Source of the DNA: Buchnera aphidicola (Aphis aurantii)
GTDB taxonomy: Bacteria; Pseudomonadota; Gammaproteobacteria; Enterobacterales; Enterobacteriaceae
DNA length: 64,000 nt
NCBI RefSeq assembly: GCF_039388985.1
Contig: NZ_CP135021.1
Location: 1-64,000, forward strand
Direction: 5' to 3'
A program made the translations under genes and the position numbers. Position 1 is the first letter of the stretch. The number at the start of each line of letters is the position of its first letter. The notes under the pieces were generated by a model, which saw only the letters and a program-made list of their open reading frames with translations, was not told the DNA's origin and ran no database searches. Positions 35,180 to 47,641 of this stretch are shown piece after piece.

Positions 35180-38100
35180 TTAACTAAGAGTTGAGTTTAA
35201 TAGTTCGGATAAACTTGCTGATGCTTCTTCGGCGCTAACTTGTGAAGATGAATTGTTATTACCGTTTAACGTATGATTATTATTTGTATTTTTACGTCGA
35301 ATTAATCGTTCTTTATGATATGCATATCCAGTCCCAGCTGGAATTAATCGACCAACAATAACATTTTCTTTTAATCCTCTGAGTTCATCTTTTTTTCCTG
35401 CTACTGCTGATTCTGTTAATACCCTAGTTGTTTCTTGGAAAGAGGCGGCAGATATAAAGGATTCAGTTGCTAATGACGCTTTCGTAATTCCTAATAAATC
35501 TCTTGAAAAAGTAGCTGGTATTTTATTTTGTTTGTTTAATATACGATTTGAAATTTTTATTTTAGAGAATTCGACTTGCTCTCCGTCAAGAAAATCAGAA
35601 TTTCCTGATTTAATTATTGTTGCTTTTCTAAGCATTTGTCTTACAATCACTTCAATATGTTTGTCGTTAATTTTCACGCCTTGCAAACGATATACTTCTT
35701 GAACTTCATTTACAATATATTTAGTTACAGCTTGAACTCCCCTCAATCGAAGAATATCATGCGGTGATTCTGGCCCGTCTGATATTACATCTCCTCGTTC
35801 AACTCTTTCGCCTTCAAATACATTTAATTGCCTCCACTTTGGGATCATTTCTTCATATGAGTCATTTCCATCTACTGGAGTAATAATTAATCTTCTTTTT
35901 CCCTTTGTTTCTTTTCCAAATGAAATAATACCACTAATTTCAGCTAAAATAGCTAGTTCTTTTGGTCGTCTTGCTTCAAATAAATCAGCTACTCTTGGTA
36001 ATCCTCCAGTGATGTCTTTAGTCCCCCCTGACTCTTGAGGAACTCTTGCTAAAGTATCGCCTGAAGTAATTTTTACACCATCATTTAATTGTACAATTGC
36101 TTTTCCAGGTAGAAAATATTGTGCAGGCATTTCTGTTCCTGAAATGAGTACATCATTTCCCTTTTCATCAACGATCTTTAATGAAGGTCTTAAATCTTTT
36201 CCAACCGCCATTCTTTCAGCTGTATCTAAGACTACAATTGAAGACAAGCCTGTGAGTTCATCCGCCTGTCTTGTAATACTTTGGCCGTCTATCATATCTA
36301 TAAAACGAATAAATCCATTTACTTCTGTAATGACTGGTATAGTATGTGGATCCCATTTCGCTATAGTTTCTCCAGAGTTAACTTCTTCTCCATTTTTTTT
36401 TGCCATTATAGATCCATAAGGTATTTTATAGCTTTCTTTTGTTCTTCCAAATTTATCAATAATATTTAATTCGACGTTTCTTGAGGTGATAACTATTTTT
36501 CCTGATGAGTTAGTTACAGATTTAGCATTGTTAAGATTGATAATGCCTTTATTTTTAATCTGAATACTAGATTCAGTTGCAGCTCTTGATGCAGCTCCAC
36601 CGATATGAAATGTTCTCATAGTTAATTGCGTTCCAGGTTCTCCTATAGATTGAGCTGCAATTACGCCTATTGCTTCTCCTTTATTAACTAAATTTCCGCG
36701 AGCTAGGTCTCTTCCATAACAGTATGCACATACACCGAAATCAGTATCACAGTTCACAACTGATCTTACTTTTATAGTATCTATAGAATTTTTTTCTAAA
36801 AGATCACACCATTTCTCATTTAATAAAGTATTTCTTTGAATTAATATTTTTTTAGTATTAGGATGTAATATATTTTCCGCAGTCACACGTCCTAATACTC
36901 GTTCACGCAAAGGTTCTTTAACATCCCCACCTTCTATTAATGGAGTCATTAACATTCCTTCATGTGTTTCACAATCGTTTTTTGTCACAACTAAATCTTG
37001 CGCTACATCTACCAATCTCCTAGTTAAATAACCAGAATTAGCAGTTTTTAATGCTGTATCCGCCAATCCCTTTCGAGCTCCATGAGTTGAAATAAAATAT
37101 TGTAATACATTTAATCCTTCTCTAAAATTGGCTGTAATGGGAGTTTCTATAATAGAACCATCAGGTTTTGCCATTAAACCACGCATCCCAGCTAATTGAC
37201 GAATTTGTGCAGCAGATCCTCGAGCTCCTGAATCTGCCATCATAAATATACTATTGAAAGAAATTTGTTTTTGTAGTTTTCCTTGTTTATTTACAACTGG
37301 TTCTGTAGATAAATTTTCCATCATTGCTTTAGCTACTCTTTCATTTGCTGCTGCCCAGATGTCAATAACTTTATTGTATCTTTCCCCTGCCGTAACTAAT
37401 CCGGATTGAAATTGCTCTTGTATTTCAGCTACTTCAATTTCGGCTTCATGAATAATATTTGATTTTTTTTCTGGTATAACCATATCATTAATACCGACGG
37501 ATGCTCCTGATCTTGCTGCATAAGCAAAACCTGTGTACATAATTTGGTCAGCAAAAGTTACAGTTGGTTTTAAGCCTAAAATTCGATAACATGTATTTAA
37601 CATTGTAGAAATATCTTTTTTCCCTAAAGTTTGATTAACTATACTAAATGGTAGGCCCTTGGGAACAATCATCCATAAAATCGCTCTACCTATAGTGGTA
37701 TCAACTATTTTTTTTATAGGAATAAGTTTATTTTCTTCATTTTTTTGATATTCTATTATTCTAATTTTAATTAAAGAATGGAGCTCAGCAATACCTAAAT
37801 GATATATTTTTTCCGCTTCGTTAGAACCATTTAAAAACATACCTTCTCCCTTTCCATTTATTTTTTCCCTGGTCATATAATACAAACCTAACACTACGTC
37901 TTGAGAAGGTACGATAATTGGTTCTCCGTTAGCTGGGGATAAAATGTTGTTTGTAGACATCATTAACGCTCTAGCTTCTAATTGAGCTTCGAGTGTTAAT
38001 GGAACATGAACAGCCATTTGATCACCATCAAAATCAGCGTTATAAGCTGCGCAAACTAATGGGTGTAATTGAATCGCTTTACCTTCTATTAAAACTGGTT

Positions 38101-39412
38101 CAAATGCTTGAATACCTAATCTATGCAAAGTTGGTGCTCGATTTAATAATACCGGATGTTCTCGAATTACTTCATCTAATATATCCCATACTACCGCTTC
38201 TTCTCTTTCTACCATTTTTTTTGCAGCTTTTATAGTTGTTGCCAAACCTCGAACTTCTAATTTTCCATATATGAATGGCTTGAAAAGTTCTAAAGCCATT
38301 TTTTTAGGCAAACCACATTGATGCAATCTTAAATAAGGACCAACAGTAATTACTGATCGACCTGAATAATCTACGCGTTTTCCGAGTAAGTTTTGACGAA
38401 ATCTACCTTGTTTTCCTTTTATCATGTCAGCTAAAGATTTCAGAGGTCTTTTATTAGACCCCATAATAGCTCTTCCTCTTCTTCCATTGTCAAGCAGTGC
38501 ATCAACTGCTTCTTGAAGCATTCTTTTTTCATTTCGGACAATGATATCAGGAGCAGCTAGATCTAGCAGTCTTTTTAGTCTGTTGTTTCTATTAATTACT
38601 CTTCGATATAAATCATTTAAATCAGATGTCGCAAATCTTCCTCCATCTAGTGGCACTAATGGCCTTAAGTCAGGAGGTAATACTGGTAACACAGTTAAAA
38701 TCATCCATTCGGGCTTATTATGAGATTGTATAAATGATTCGATTAACTTAATTCGTTTTGTTAGTTTTTTTCGTTTTGTTTCAGAATTTGTTTCATTCAA
38801 TTCTAATCTCAGATTTTCACATTCTTTTATTAAATTCATATCTTTGAGTAATAATTGAATTGCTTCTGCCCCCATAGTTGCATGAAATTCATCTCCAAAT
38901 TCTTCTAAAGCATCTAAATATTGTTCTTCTGTTAAAATCTGGTTTTTTTCAAGATGAGTCATTCCAGGGTTAATGACAACATACGATTCAAAATAAAGTA
39001 CTCTTTCAATGTCTCTTAGTGGCATATCTAATAATAAACCTATCCGTGATGGTAATGATTTTAAAAACCAAATATGAGCTGTAGGAGAAGAAAGTTCTAT
39101 ATGACCCATCCGATCACGTCTTACTTTACTTTGTGTTACTTCAACACCACATTTTTCACAGATAACACCTCGATGTTTCAGTCTTTTATATTTTCCGCAC
39201 AAACATTCATAATCTTTAACTGGACCAAAAATACGAGCACAAAATAATCCGTCTCTTTCTGGTTTAAATGTACGATAATTAATAGTTTCTGGTTTTTTAA
39301 CTTCACCGAATGACCAAGATCTAATAACATCTGGTGATGCTAATGAAATTTTGATAGCATCAAAGTCTTCAGTTTTAGTTTGGGCTTTTAAAAATTTTAG
39401 TAAATCTTTCAC
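35180..39412 (-). CDS. rpoC: RNA polymerase subunit beta' (GTG start)
   Basis: Largest subunit of RNA polymerase; holds the catalytic magnesium. 1410 residues (E. coli 1407). It starts with GTG at 39412, [20 protein letters not shown], as the E. coli gene does. The first zinc site is [20 protein letters not shown]; the catalytic loop is [12 protein letters not shown] with three aspartates; the second zinc site uses [18 protein letters not shown]. The C-terminal tail is rich in Asn/Ser. It follows rpoB after 72 bases. Confidence 0.98.
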   Translation of the reverse strand: MKDLLKFLKAQTKTEDFDAIKISLASPDVIRSWSFGEVKKPETINYRTFKPERDGLFCARIFGPVKDYECLCGKYKRLKHRGVICEKCGVEVTQSKVRRDRMGHIELSSPTAHIWFLKSLPSRIGLLLDMPLRDIERVLYFESYVVINPGMTHLEKNQILTEEQYLDALEEFGDEFHATMGAEAIQLLLKDMNLIKECENLRLELNETNSETKRKKLTKRIKLIESFIQSHNKPEWMILTVLPVLPPDLRPLVPLDGGRFATSDLNDLYRRVINRNNRLKRLLDLAAPDIIVRNEKRMLQEAVDALLDNGRRGRAIMGSNKRPLKSLADMIKGKQGRFRQNLLGKRVDYSGRSVITVGPYLRLHQCGLPKKMALELFKPFIYGKLEVRGLATTIKAAKKMVEREEAVVWDILDEVIREHPVLLNRAPTLHRLGIQAFEPVLIEGKAIQLHPLVCAAYNADFDGDQMAVHVPLTLEAQLEARALMMSTNNILSPANGEPIIVPSQDVVLGLYYMTREKINGKGEGMFLNGSNEAEKIYHLGIAELHSLIKIRIIEYQKNEENKLIPIKKIVDTTIGRAILWMIVPKGLPFSIVNQTLGKKDISTMLNTCYRILGLKPTVTFADQIMYTGFAYAARSGASVGINDMVIPEKKSNIIHEAEIEVAEIQEQFQSGLVTAGERYNKVIDIWAAANERVAKAMMENLSTEPVVNKQGKLQKQISFNSIFMMADSGARGSAAQIRQLAGMRGLMAKPDGSIIETPITANFREGLNVLQYFISTHGARKGLADTALKTANSGYLTRRLVDVAQDLVVTKNDCETHEGMLMTPLIEGGDVKEPLRERVLGRVTAENILHPNTKKILIQRNTLLNEKWCDLLEKNSIDTIKVRSVVNCDTDFGVCAYCYGRDLARGNLVNKGEAIGVIAAQSIGEPGTQLTMRTFHIGGAASRAATESSIQIKNKGIINLNNAKSVTNSSGKIVITSRNVELNIIDKFGRTKESYKIPYGSIMAKKNGEEVNSGETIAKWDPHTIPVITEVNGFIRFIDMIDGQSITRQADELTGLSSIVVLDTAERMAVGKDLRPSLKIVDEKGNDVLISGTEMPAQYFLPGKAIVQLNDGVKITSGDTLARVPQESGGTKDITGGLPRVADLFEARRPKELAILAEISGIISFGKETKGKRRLIITPVDGNDSYEEMIPKWRQLNVFEGERVERGDVISDGPESPHDILRLRGVQAVTKYIVNEVQEVYRLQGVKINDKHIEVIVRQMLRKATIIKSGNSDFLDGEQVEFSKIKISNRILNKQNKIPATFSRDLLGITKASLATESFISAASFQETTRVLTESAVAGKKDELRGLKENVIVGRLIPAGTGYAYHKERLIRRKNTNNNHTLNGNNNSSSQVSAEEASASLSELLNSTLS

Positions 39413-39484
39413 GCATGAGCTCTCGTTGGAGTGAAATTTTTGAAGGTTTAAATCTATATATTTATTTAATATATTAAATATTTT

Positions 39485-42400
39485 TTATTCGTTTTCTAAT
39501 TCAATATTAATTCCTAGAGATCGAATTTCTTTTAATAACACATTAAATGATTCAGGCATGCCAGGTTCCATTTGATGATTACCATCTACAATATTTTTGT
39601 ACATTTTAGTTCTTCCATTAACATCATCAGATTTAACAGTTAGCATTTCTTGTAATGTATAAGAAGCACCATATGCTTCTAATGCCCAAACTTCCATTTC
39701 ACCGAATCGTTGACCACCAAACTGCGCTTTTCCTCCCAACGGTTGTTGAGTTACAAGACTATAAGATCCAGTTGATCTAGCATGCATTTTATCATCAACT
39801 AAATGATTTAATTTCAACATATACATATAGCCTACAGTGACTGGTCTTTCAAATTTTTCGCCGGTTCTGCCATCAAAAAGAGAAATTTGCCCAGATGCAG
39901 GTAAATTTGCAAATTTAAGCATTTGTTTAATTTCATTTTCTTTTGCTCCATCAAAAACTGGTGTTGCGATAGGAATTCCTTTTTTTAGATTTTTTGCTAA
40001 ATTTAGAACTTCTTCATTTGAAAATTCTTCTAAATTTATTTTTTGTCTTAAATTCTCTCCTAAATCAAAAGTTTTTTGAATAAATTTTCGTAAATTAGAT
40101 ATTTTTTCTTGTTTTTTAAGCATTTTGTTAATTTGATCTCCAATTCCTTTTGCGGCCATTCCTAAATGTGTTTCTAATATTTGTCCAATATTCATCCTTG
40201 ATGGTACTCCTAAAGGATTTAAAACAATATCCACTGGTATTCCGTTCTCGTCATACGGCATATCTTCAACAGGATTGATTTTAGAAATTACTCCTTTATT
40301 TCCATGTCTTCCAGCCATTTTGTCACCAGGTTGTATTTGACGTTTTACCGCTAAACATACCTTAACTATTTTTAATACTCCTGGAGCAAGATCATCACCT
40401 TGTGTAATTTTACGACGTTTTATTTCGATTTTTTTTTCAAATTCTTTTTTTAATTCGTTATGTTGTTCTCTAAATTTCTCCATTTCTTGATTTTTATCTT
40501 CTTGTTTAACATCAATTTTAAGCCATTTTTCAAAAGGTAGTGTATTTAAGTATTCTATTTTAATATTAAAAGATAAAAGAGTTTTTTGTATTTTTGAAAA
40601 TAAACTTAATTGGAATATTTTAAATTCTTCTGTTAAATCTTTTTTTGCTTTTTTAAGTTGCATCTCTTCAATTTCTAGAGCTCTTTTATCTTTTTTAACA
40701 CCATCTCGTGTAAAAATTTGAACGTCAATTACAGTGCCGGACACTCCATTAGGAACTCTTAATGATGAATCTTTTACATCAGAGGCTTTTTCACCGAAAA
40801 TAGCGCGTAATAATTTTTCTTCCGGTGTTAATTGTGTTTCTCCCTTCGGAGTTACCTTCCCAACTAAAATATCACCTCCAGTTACCTCCGCTCCAATATA
40901 TACAATCCCAGATGCATCTAATTTACATAGCGCAGCTTCTCCTACATTAGGTATATCTGAACTAATTTCTTCCGGTCCTAATTTAGTATCTCTTGATATA
41001 CAGGAAAGTTCTTGAATATGGATTGTAGTAAATCGATCTTCTTGAACTACTTTTTCTGAAACTAGTATAGAATCTTCAAAGTTATAACCATTCCAAGGCA
41101 TAAAAGCGACTCGCATATTTTGTCCTAATGCTAGCTCACCTAGATCAGTAGATGGTCCGTCTGCTAAAACATCTCCTTTGTTTATTTTTTCATTTAATTG
41201 AACACATGGTTTTTGATTAATACAAGTATTTTGATTTGATCGGGTATATTTAGTTAAATTATAAATATCTATACCTGCTTCGCCGAGATATGTCTCATTT
41301 TCATTTACTTTAATTATAATACGAGAAGCATCTATATATTGCACAGAACCACTTCTTTTAGCTACAACTGTAACCCCTGAATCTACCGCTACTGTTCTTT
41401 CCATTCCAGTGCCAACTAAAGGTTTATCAGTTTTAAGTGTAGGAACTGCTTGACGTTGCATATTAGCCCCCATCAATGCTCTATTTGCATCATCGTGTTC
41501 TAAAAAAGGGATTAAAGATGCTCCAACAGATACAATTTGTTGAGTGGAAACGTCCATATAATCAACTTGATTACAATTAAATAAGCTTGATTCTCCTTTA
41601 TGTCTACAAGTCACTAAATCATCAACAAAAAAATTATTTTTATCTATGTTAGTGTTAGCTTGAGCAATAATATAATTTCCTTCTTCTATAGCAGACAAAT
41701 AATGTATTTCTTTTGTTACTAATCCGTTTGTTACTTTCCTATAAGGCGTTTCTAAAAATCCATATGTATTAGTTCTTGCATACACTGATAACGAATTGAT
41801 TAAGCCAATATTAGGACCTTCTGGTGTTTCTATTGGGCATACTCGACCATAATGTGTTGGGTGAACATCTCTGACTTCAAATCCAGCTCGTTCTCTAGTG
41901 AGACCACCTATTCCTAAAGCTGAAATTCTTCTTTTATGTGTAATTTCTGATAAAGGATTATTTTGATCCATAAATTGCGATAGTTGACTAGAACCAAAAA
42001 ACTCTTTTACAGCTGCGGATATTGGTTTAGCGTTAATCATATCCTGAGGCATTAATGTTTCTAAATCTCCTACGGATAACCTTTCTTTTACAGCTCTTTC
42101 TACTCTTACTAAACCTAATCTAAATTGATTTTCTGCCATTTCTCCTACTGATCGAATACGTCTATTTCCTAAATGGTCAATATCATCTACTTCTCCTTTT
42201 CCATTTCTAATATCAATTAATTTTTTTATTACATCAATGATATCTTCCTTGTTTAATGTTCCTAACCCTTCAATCGTTTGTCGTGATAAAGATCTATTGA
42301 ATTTCATACGCCCTACAGATGAAAGATCGTATCGATCTTCAGAAAAAAATAAATTTTCAAATAAATTTTCTGTAGCTTCTTTTGTAAGTGGCTCTCCAGG

Positions 42401-43513
42401 TCTCATAACGCGATAAATTTCCATTAGTGCGCTTATTCTATCATTTGATGGGTCAATTCGAAGTGTTTCAGAGATATATGGACCATGATCTAAGTCATTT
42501 GTGAAAAGTGTTTCAATATATGAAAAATTTAATTTACGTAATTTTGTCAGTACTTCTAAAGATAATTCTGTATTGGCTGAAATTATTATTTCTTTTGTGA
42601 TCGGATGTAAATAATTTTTTGAAACTATTCTTCCTAAAACATATTCTACTGGGACTTGAATAGATTTAATCTTAAATTTCTTGAGTTCCTGAATATGTCT
42701 TGCAGTGATACGTCGACCTTTTTTTATGTATATTTTTCCATTTTTTTGGATATCAAAAGAAGCAGTTTCACCGCGAAGTCTTTCTGAAACTAATTCTAAC
42801 TTAATTTTATTGTCATATATTTTAAAAATATTTTTTTCAAAAAATATATGTAAAATTTCTTCTGTATTATAGTTCAGAGCTCGTAAAATAATAGTTACTG
42901 GTAATTTTCTCCGTCTATCAATTCTAACAAATAAATTATCTTTCGGATCAAATTCAAAATCTAGCCAAGAACCTCTATAAGGAATAATTCGAGCATTATA
43001 TAATACTTTTCCTGAAGAATGCGTTTTTCCCTTATCACTATCAAAAAATACACCAGGGCTTCTGTGCAATTGAGATACAACAACTCTTTCTGTCCCGTTG
43101 ATTATAAAAGTTCCATTATTTGTCATCAATGGTATTTCGCCCATATAGACTTCTTGTTCTTTAATATTTTTTACAGTAGGTTCTAATATATCACGTTCAT
43201 AAATCACTAGTCTTAGTTTTACTCTTAATGGGGCAGAATAAGTCGCACCGCGTATTTGACATTCTTTAACATCAAATGTTGCTTCTCCTAATTGGTAACT
43301 TACGTATTGTAATTCAGAATTGCCATTGTAACCACGTATAGGAAATACTGATTGAAATGCTGCTTCTAATCCATGTTGTCCTTCTGGATCTGTTTTGATA
43401 AATTTTTTATAAGAATTGAGTTGAATCGAAAGAAGATATGGTATGTTTAAAATTTTAGGACGTTTTCCAAAATCTTTACGAATTCGTTTTTTTTCGGTGT
43501 AAGAGTAAACCAT
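39485..43513 (-). CDS. rpoB: RNA polymerase subunit beta
   Basis: Second large subunit of RNA polymerase. I start at ATG 43513 ([20 protein letters not shown]), giving 1342 residues, exactly the E. coli length; AGGA lies 5 bases upstream. The frame stays open to 43540 without family support. The rifampicin-binding loop [20 protein letters not shown] is unchanged, but residue 535 is Ile where E. coli has Pro ([13 protein letters not shown]). The active-site region [13 protein letters not shown] is intact. It lies downstream of rplL behind a candidate attenuator. Confidence 0.98.
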   Translation of the reverse strand: MVYSYTEKKRIRKDFGKRPKILNIPYLLSIQLNSYKKFIKTDPEGQHGLEAAFQSVFPIRGYNGNSELQYVSYQLGEATFDVKECQIRGATYSAPLRVKLRLVIYERDILEPTVKNIKEQEVYMGEIPLMTNNGTFIINGTERVVVSQLHRSPGVFFDSDKGKTHSSGKVLYNARIIPYRGSWLDFEFDPKDNLFVRIDRRRKLPVTIILRALNYNTEEILHIFFEKNIFKIYDNKIKLELVSERLRGETASFDIQKNGKIYIKKGRRITARHIQELKKFKIKSIQVPVEYVLGRIVSKNYLHPITKEIIISANTELSLEVLTKLRKLNFSYIETLFTNDLDHGPYISETLRIDPSNDRISALMEIYRVMRPGEPLTKEATENLFENLFFSEDRYDLSSVGRMKFNRSLSRQTIEGLGTLNKEDIIDVIKKLIDIRNGKGEVDDIDHLGNRRIRSVGEMAENQFRLGLVRVERAVKERLSVGDLETLMPQDMINAKPISAAVKEFFGSSQLSQFMDQNNPLSEITHKRRISALGIGGLTRERAGFEVRDVHPTHYGRVCPIETPEGPNIGLINSLSVYARTNTYGFLETPYRKVTNGLVTKEIHYLSAIEEGNYIIAQANTNIDKNNFFVDDLVTCRHKGESSLFNCNQVDYMDVSTQQIVSVGASLIPFLEHDDANRALMGANMQRQAVPTLKTDKPLVGTGMERTVAVDSGVTVVAKRSGSVQYIDASRIIIKVNENETYLGEAGIDIYNLTKYTRSNQNTCINQKPCVQLNEKINKGDVLADGPSTDLGELALGQNMRVAFMPWNGYNFEDSILVSEKVVQEDRFTTIHIQELSCISRDTKLGPEEISSDIPNVGEAALCKLDASGIVYIGAEVTGGDILVGKVTPKGETQLTPEEKLLRAIFGEKASDVKDSSLRVPNGVSGTVIDVQIFTRDGVKKDKRALEIEEMQLKKAKKDLTEEFKIFQLSLFSKIQKTLLSFNIKIEYLNTLPFEKWLKIDVKQEDKNQEMEKFREQHNELKKEFEKKIEIKRRKITQGDDLAPGVLKIVKVCLAVKRQIQPGDKMAGRHGNKGVISKINPVEDMPYDENGIPVDIVLNPLGVPSRMNIGQILETHLGMAAKGIGDQINKMLKKQEKISNLRKFIQKTFDLGENLRQKINLEEFSNEEVLNLAKNLKKGIPIATPVFDGAKENEIKQMLKFANLPASGQISLFDGRTGEKFERPVTVGYMYMLKLNHLVDDKMHARSTGSYSLVTQQPLGGKAQFGGQRFGEMEVWALEAYGASYTLQEMLTVKSDDVNGRTKMYKNIVDGNHQMEPGMPESFNVLLKEIRSLGINIELENE

Positions 43514-43666
43514 AGGGTTCCTAAGCTCGTTGACAGACAAATAAAGATTAACATTGTTATCTTTTAATCTGAAGAAGAGATATTTTTTGTTTTAATGTTT
43601 TTATTTTTAATTAGTTAATTTTTAGTTTAAAATTTTTTTAAAATTTCTAAATATTTGTATATAAAG

Positions 43667-43691
43667 GGCTGGTGAATTAAAAACACCAGCC
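43667..43691 (-). promoter_or_regulatory. Candidate rplL-rpoB attenuator hairpin
   Basis: GGCTGGTG (43667-43674) pairs with CACCAGCC (43684-43691), loop of nine A/T bases. On the minus strand it lies 37 bases past the rplL stop and is followed by CTTTATATAC. E. coli has a partial terminator at about this place that sets the ribosomal protein to RNA polymerase ratio; the same role is inferred here. Confidence 0.6.
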
Positions 43692-43727
43692 ATATGTGGA
43701 AGTTAATTAAGTTAAACGTAGAATATT

Positions 43728-44096
43728 TTACTTAATTTCAATTTCAGCACCAACATCTTCTAAAGTTTTTTTAAGCGATTCTGCATCTTTTTTATTGATG
43801 TTTTCTTTGATAACAGTTGGTGCTGATTCTACTAGATCTTTAGCTTCTTTAAGCCCAAGGCCAGTTGCACTACGGACACTTTTAATTACTGATACTTTAT
43901 TTGGACCAATAACTTTTAGGAAAACATCAAACTCTGTTTTTTCTTCAGCAGCTTTTTTTTCATTATTATTATTGGATTGCATAGACATATTTGCAGAAAT
44001 TCCAAATTTTTTTTCCATTGCCGAAATAAGTTCTACAACATTCATAATAGACATTTCTGATACAGCTTCTAAAATTTGTTCTTTAGTAATAGACAT
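43728..44096 (-). CDS. rplL: 50S ribosomal protein L7/L12
   Basis: Multi-copy stalk protein that recruits translation factors. Started at ATG 44096 ([20 protein letters not shown]), 122 residues (E. coli 121), with AGGAATT upstream; the frame stays open to 44117 without support. The hinge after residue 35 is Asn/Lys/Glu-rich ([14 protein letters not shown]) in place of the Ala-rich E. coli hinge. The C-terminal factor-binding domain ([24 protein letters not shown]) is intact. Confidence 0.97.
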   Translation of the reverse strand: MSITKEQILEAVSEMSIMNVVELISAMEKKFGISANMSMQSNNNNEKKAAEEKTEFDVFLKVIGPNKVSVIKSVRSATGLGLKEAKDLVESAPTVIKENINKKDAESLKKTLEDVGAEIEIK

Positions 44097-44166
44097 AAGA
44101 ATAATTCCTAATAACAATTAGAATTATTTTAGATGTGTGATGATACATCAAAAATAATAACCTCTT

Positions 44167-44664
44167 TTAAGAAGTTTCTTTTTTCTTTTTTATAGCAGAT
44201 AATGTATAAATAAGTTTACCAGCAGCTGACATTTTTAATATTAATAAAAGTTTGGCTATTGCTTCTTCATAAGTTGGCATATCTGCAAGTTGGTTGATTT
44301 CTAAATTAGATAATATTTTACCCTCAAATACTGCTCCTGTAATTTTAAATGGTTTATTTTTTTTTTGAAATGCTTGAAATAATCTAGCGCCGCTACCTGG
44401 ATGATTTGTAGAATAAGCTATAAAAGTAGAGCCTTTGATTATGCTTGTTAAACATTCGAAAGCTGTATTTTTCACTGCTAAAGATAATAAAGTATTGCGA
44501 ACAATACTCATTTTAACACCTAACTTACGCCCAGATTTTCTTAATTGGTTTATTTTGTTTACAGGAATTCCTTGAGAGTTTGCAATTACAGCTGACAGAG
44601 CTGATTTAGAAATTTGATTGATTTTGGAAACAATTGTTTTTTTTTTATCAATATTTAATGCCAT
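44167..44664 (-). CDS. rplJ: 50S ribosomal protein L10
   Basis: Base of the L7/L12 stalk. 165 residues, E. coli length, with MALNIDKKKTIVSKI, the VVRNTLL-like SIVRNTLLSLAVKN and YEEAIAKLLLILK. Preceded by 185 A/T-rich bases after rplA, enough for a promoter and the L10 leader that E. coli uses for autoregulation, though I cannot draw a convincing leader fold. Two ten-base A-runs on the coding strand (44637-44646 and 44357-44366) lie in it. Confidence 0.97.
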   Translation of the reverse strand: MALNIDKKKTIVSKINQISKSALSAVIANSQGIPVNKINQLRKSGRKLGVKMSIVRNTLLSLAVKNTAFECLTSIIKGSTFIAYSTNHPGSGARLFQAFQKKNKPFKITGAVFEGKILSNLEINQLADMPTYEEAIAKLLLILKMSAAGKLIYTLSAIKKKKETS

Positions 44665-44849
44665 TTTTATCGTATTCTCCTCTATTTTTATTTAGAGAAA
44701 AGATTTTTAATTAAATATACTAAATGATTGGGATTAGTATTATTTTTTTATGATTGTAAAAAATTTATTAAAATAAATTTTAAATTTTTTAGAAAAAGGG
44801 GATATCATTATAAATGATTTTTTTTCTGTCGTAAAGTAAAAACATTTTA

Positions 44850-45545
44850 TTATAAAGATAAATTCGATTGATCTAAAGTCAAACCAACGCCCATAGTACT
44901 AGATAAAACAATTTTTTTTATGTATATTCCTTTAGATTGAGGTGGTTTTACTTTTTTAATTGATTCTAAAAAAGTATTAAAATTATCTTTAATTTGATTT
45001 TCGTGGAAGTTAATTCTCCCAATGGTAGCATGAATAATTCCATTTTTATCATTTCGATAGAAAATTTGTCCTGTTTTTGCATTTTTAACAGCTTCTGAAA
45101 TATTTGTTGATACAGTACCTAATTTAGGGTTAGGCATTAAACCTCTAGGTCCTAATATATGACCTAATTGAGTTACAATTTTCATAGCATCAGGTGATGC
45201 TATAACAGCATCGAATATAATACCTTCTTTTTTTATTTTTTCAGATAAATCCTCCATTCCAACGTATTCTGCACCAGATTTTTTAGCTATCTCAATATTT
45301 TCACCTTGAGTAAAGACAGCAACTTTAATGGTTCGACCGACTCCATGTGGCAAGATAGTAGTGCCTCTAATATTTTGATCTGATTTTTTTGGATTTATTC
45401 CCAAGTTAATTGCAATATCGATACTTTCAATAAAATTTACTTTAGATGAATTTTTAAGTAATTTAATTGATTCATCAATATTATATAATTTCGTGAGGTC
45501 AATATTTTTTTTTATTTTTTTTATACGTTTAAAAATTTTAATCAT
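44850..45545 (-). CDS. rplA: 50S ribosomal protein L1
   Basis: Mobile L1 stalk protein. 231 residues (E. coli 234). Core motifs [34 protein letters not shown] and [18 protein letters not shown] are intact; the N-terminus is unusually Lys/Ile-rich. GAGGAT precedes the ATG. It starts two bases after rplK, so the two are coupled. Confidence 0.97.
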   Translation of the reverse strand: MIKIFKRIKKIKKNIDLTKLYNIDESIKLLKNSSKVNFIESIDIAINLGINPKKSDQNIRGTTILPHGVGRTIKVAVFTQGENIEIAKKSGAEYVGMEDLSEKIKKEGIIFDAVIASPDAMKIVTQLGHILGPRGLMPNPKLGTVSTNISEAVKNAKTGQIFYRNDKNGIIHATIGRINFHENQIKDNFNTFLESIKKVKPPQSKGIYIKKIVLSSTMGVGLTLDQSNLSL

Positions 45546-45547
45546 AA

Positions 45548-45976
45548 TTAATCCTCGATAATTAAACCCATAGATTTAGCTGTTCCTTTAATTGATTGGA
45601 TTGCATTTTGAATATTTGAACCGGTCATATCTTGTTTTTTAATTTTAGCTATTTCTTCAATTTGTAGATTTGTTATTTTTCCTTTTATTTCTGTTTTTGG
45701 TTTACTAGATCCTGATTTAATCCCCGCTGCTTTTTTTAATAAAATTGAAGCTGGAGGTGTTTTTGTGATAAATGTAAATGAACGATCAGAATACACTGTA
45801 ATTACAACTGGGATAGGCAATCCTTTTTCTATGTTTTCTGTTTTTGAATTGAAAAGTTTACAAAATTCCATAATGTTTATTCCTTTTTGTCCTAAAGCAG
45901 GACCTATTGGGGGGCTTGGGTTGGCCATTCCAGCAGATACTTGAAGTTTTATGTAAGATTGTATTGTTTTTGCCAT
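45548..45976 (-). CDS. rplK: 50S ribosomal protein L11
   Basis: GTPase-centre protein that binds 23S rRNA. 142 residues, as in E. coli. [39 protein letters not shown] and the C-terminal [12 protein letters not shown] are typical. AAGGA precedes the ATG. Only 28 bases separate it from nusG, so the L11-operon promoter and L1 operator known from E. coli do not fit in the gap. Confidence 0.97.
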   Translation of the reverse strand: MAKTIQSYIKLQVSAGMANPSPPIGPALGQKGINIMEFCKLFNSKTENIEKGLPIPVVITVYSDRSFTFITKTPPASILLKKAAGIKSGSSKPKTEIKGKITNLQIEEIAKIKKQDMTGSNIQNAIQSIKGTAKSMGLIIED

Positions 45977-46004
45977 TTTTCAGATCCTTGTATTAAAAAT
46001 ATTT

Positions 46005-46550
46005 TTAGTTTTTTTCAACTTGTCTAAAATCTAACTCTACAGGAGTAGATCTTCCAAAAATAGAAACAGATACTTTTAATCTACTTTTTTCGTAATCTAC
46101 TTCTTCTACTACACCATTAAAGTCTGCGAACGGACCGTCATTAACTCGAACCATTTCTCCGGGTTCAAATAAAGTTTTCGGCCTTGGTTTATCACCAATT
46201 TGACGGAGTCTATTAATGATAGTTTCTACTTCTTTATTACTAATTGGTGATGGTTTATCTGATTTCCCCCCAATAAAACCTAATACTCTTGGGACATTTC
46301 TAATTAAATGCCATGTTGTATCTGTCATGATCATTTGGATTAAAACATATCCTGGAAAAAATTTATATTCACTTTTTCTACGTTGTCCACCTCTAATTTC
46401 AACAACCTCTTCAGAAGGTACCATTACTTCACCAAAAAATTCTTGCATTTTCTTTATTTTAACATGTTCATGTATCGACTGAGCCACACGACTTTCAAAC
46501 CCAGAAAAAGCTTGTAATACGTACCATTTTTTTTTTAAACTTTCTTGCAT
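46005..46550 (-). CDS. nusG: Transcription termination/antitermination protein NusG
   Basis: Binds RNA polymerase and links it to Rho or the ribosome. 181 residues, E. coli length. NGN domain ([39 protein letters not shown]) and C-terminal KOW domain ([20 protein letters not shown]). AAGG, inside the end of secE, precedes the ATG. A ten-base A-run on the coding strand (46527-46536) codes the Lys residues just before Trp9. Confidence 0.98.
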   Translation of the reverse strand: MQESLKKKWYVLQAFSGFESRVAQSIHEHVKIKKMQEFFGEVMVPSEEVVEIRGGQRRKSEYKFFPGYVLIQMIMTDTTWHLIRNVPRVLGFIGGKSDKPSPISNKEVETIINRLRQIGDKPRPKTLFEPGEMVRVNDGPFADFNGVVEEVDYEKSRLKVSVSIFGRSTPVELDFRQVEKN

Positions 46551-46552
46551 GT

Positions 46553-46936
46553 TTATAACCTTAGGCCAATAACAAATGCTATTAAACGAAATATAATATT
46601 ATCTAGACCCCATAAAAGTAATGACATAAATATTGTTACTAATATAATTATTACTGTAGTATATAAAGTTTCTTTATATTTAGGCCACATTATTTTTTGT
46701 ATTTCATTCTTTGAGGAATTTATATATAGTAAGATAATCTTTCCTTTTTTTGTATAGATTAAAATACCAAGTGCAAAGCTGATTAAACAAATTATTAATG
46801 CAAATCGAATAAAAAAATTTATCTTGTTAAGATAACAATCAATTAAAATACATAAAATAAAATTTATGAATATAAAAGTCCATTTTATTTTTTCTATAAT
46901 TTTATTTTTTTTTTGGTTATGAATTTTTATATTCAT
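46553..46936 (-). CDS. secE: Preprotein translocase subunit SecE
   Basis: Clamp subunit of the SecYEG channel. 127 residues, E. coli length, with two N-terminal hydrophobic segments and the essential third one near the C-terminus ([20 protein letters not shown]), preceded by the conserved amphipathic piece [21 protein letters not shown] lies 4 bases before the ATG. It ends two bases before nusG. A ten-base A-run on the coding strand (46906-46915) is at codons 8-11. tufB, upstream in E. coli, is missing. Confidence 0.96.
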   Translation of the reverse strand: MNIKIHNQKKNKIIEKIKWTFIFINFILCILIDCYLNKINFFIRFALIICLISFALGILIYTKKGKIILLYINSSKNEIQKIMWPKYKETLYTTVIIILVTIFMSLLLWGLDNIIFRLIAFVIGLRL

Positions 46937-47141
46937 ATTTCTCCTGTAAATTATAGAAAATTAAATAATCAAAAGAAAAAATATATTAGAATATTCCGTA
47001 TTTATTAGTTTTACAAAAAAATTCATCTATATCTTGCGAAAGATTCAAATGTCTATTAGTGTATTGATTTTAGAATGTTTTAAAAGGTGAGATTTTTGGA
47101 TTGAATTTTTTTTAAATTTTAATTTCTAAAATTTTAAAAAA

Positions 47142-47214
47142 TGCTGATACCCAGAATTGAACTGGGGACCTCACCCTTACCAAGGGTGTGCTCTACCGAC
47201 TGAGCCATATCAGC
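47142..47214 (-). tRNA. thrT: tRNA-Thr (anticodon GGU)
   Basis: Cloverleaf on the minus strand with acceptor GCTGATA/TATCAGC, anticodon stem ACCCT/AGGGT holding GGT in loop CTTGGTA, T-arm CCCAG TTCAATT CTGGG, A73. 73 bases, no encoded CCA. Last of four tRNAs in the order thrU-tyrU-glyT-thrT, same as E. coli. Confidence 0.96.
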
Positions 47215-47234
47215 GATGAAATCAATAATTTTTT

Positions 47235-47306
<72 letters not shown>

Positions 47307-47320
47307 ATTTTGAAAATTTT

Positions 47321-47402
<82 letters not shown>

Positions 47403-47409
47403 TGCTTTT

Positions 47410-47482
<73 letters not shown>

Positions 47483-47527
47483 TAAAAATTATTTTTTAAA
47501 ACAAATTAAATAAATTTTTATTTTTAT

Positions 47528-47555
47528 ATTATATGTTTTTTCTTTTTTATTGCAA
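47528..47555 (-). promoter_or_regulatory. Candidate promoter of the thrU-tyrU-glyT-thrT cluster
   Basis: On the minus strand TTGCAA (47550-47555) and a perfect TATAAT (47528-47533) are 16 bases apart. The start would be about 38 bases before thrU. secE-nusG may be read from the same transcript because no terminator is evident between thrT and secE. Confidence 0.5.
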
Positions 47556-47641
47556 GGTTTTTTAAAAAATAATTTTTTCATTAATTAAAGATAAATTAAA
47601 ATTATTTTTATTTCAAAAAGAATTTGATTGAAATTTTAAAA

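Noticed and set aside
40734-41015. 93-residue + strand open frame inside rpoB, and similar ones in rpoC (36144, 37993, 38541) and rplL (43795)
   Set aside because: All lie antisense to highly conserved genes and reflect their codon bias; no ribosome binding sites or family motifs.
43514-43540. Longer RpoB start at 43540 (and longer starts for atpF, rplL, tsaD, secB, yigL)
   Set aside because: Extra residues have no family counterpart, while the internal start in each has a well-placed ribosome binding site.
46937-47141. Remnant of tufB before secE
   Set aside because: I read all frames of the gap and saw no EF-Tu motif; it is plain A/T sequence.
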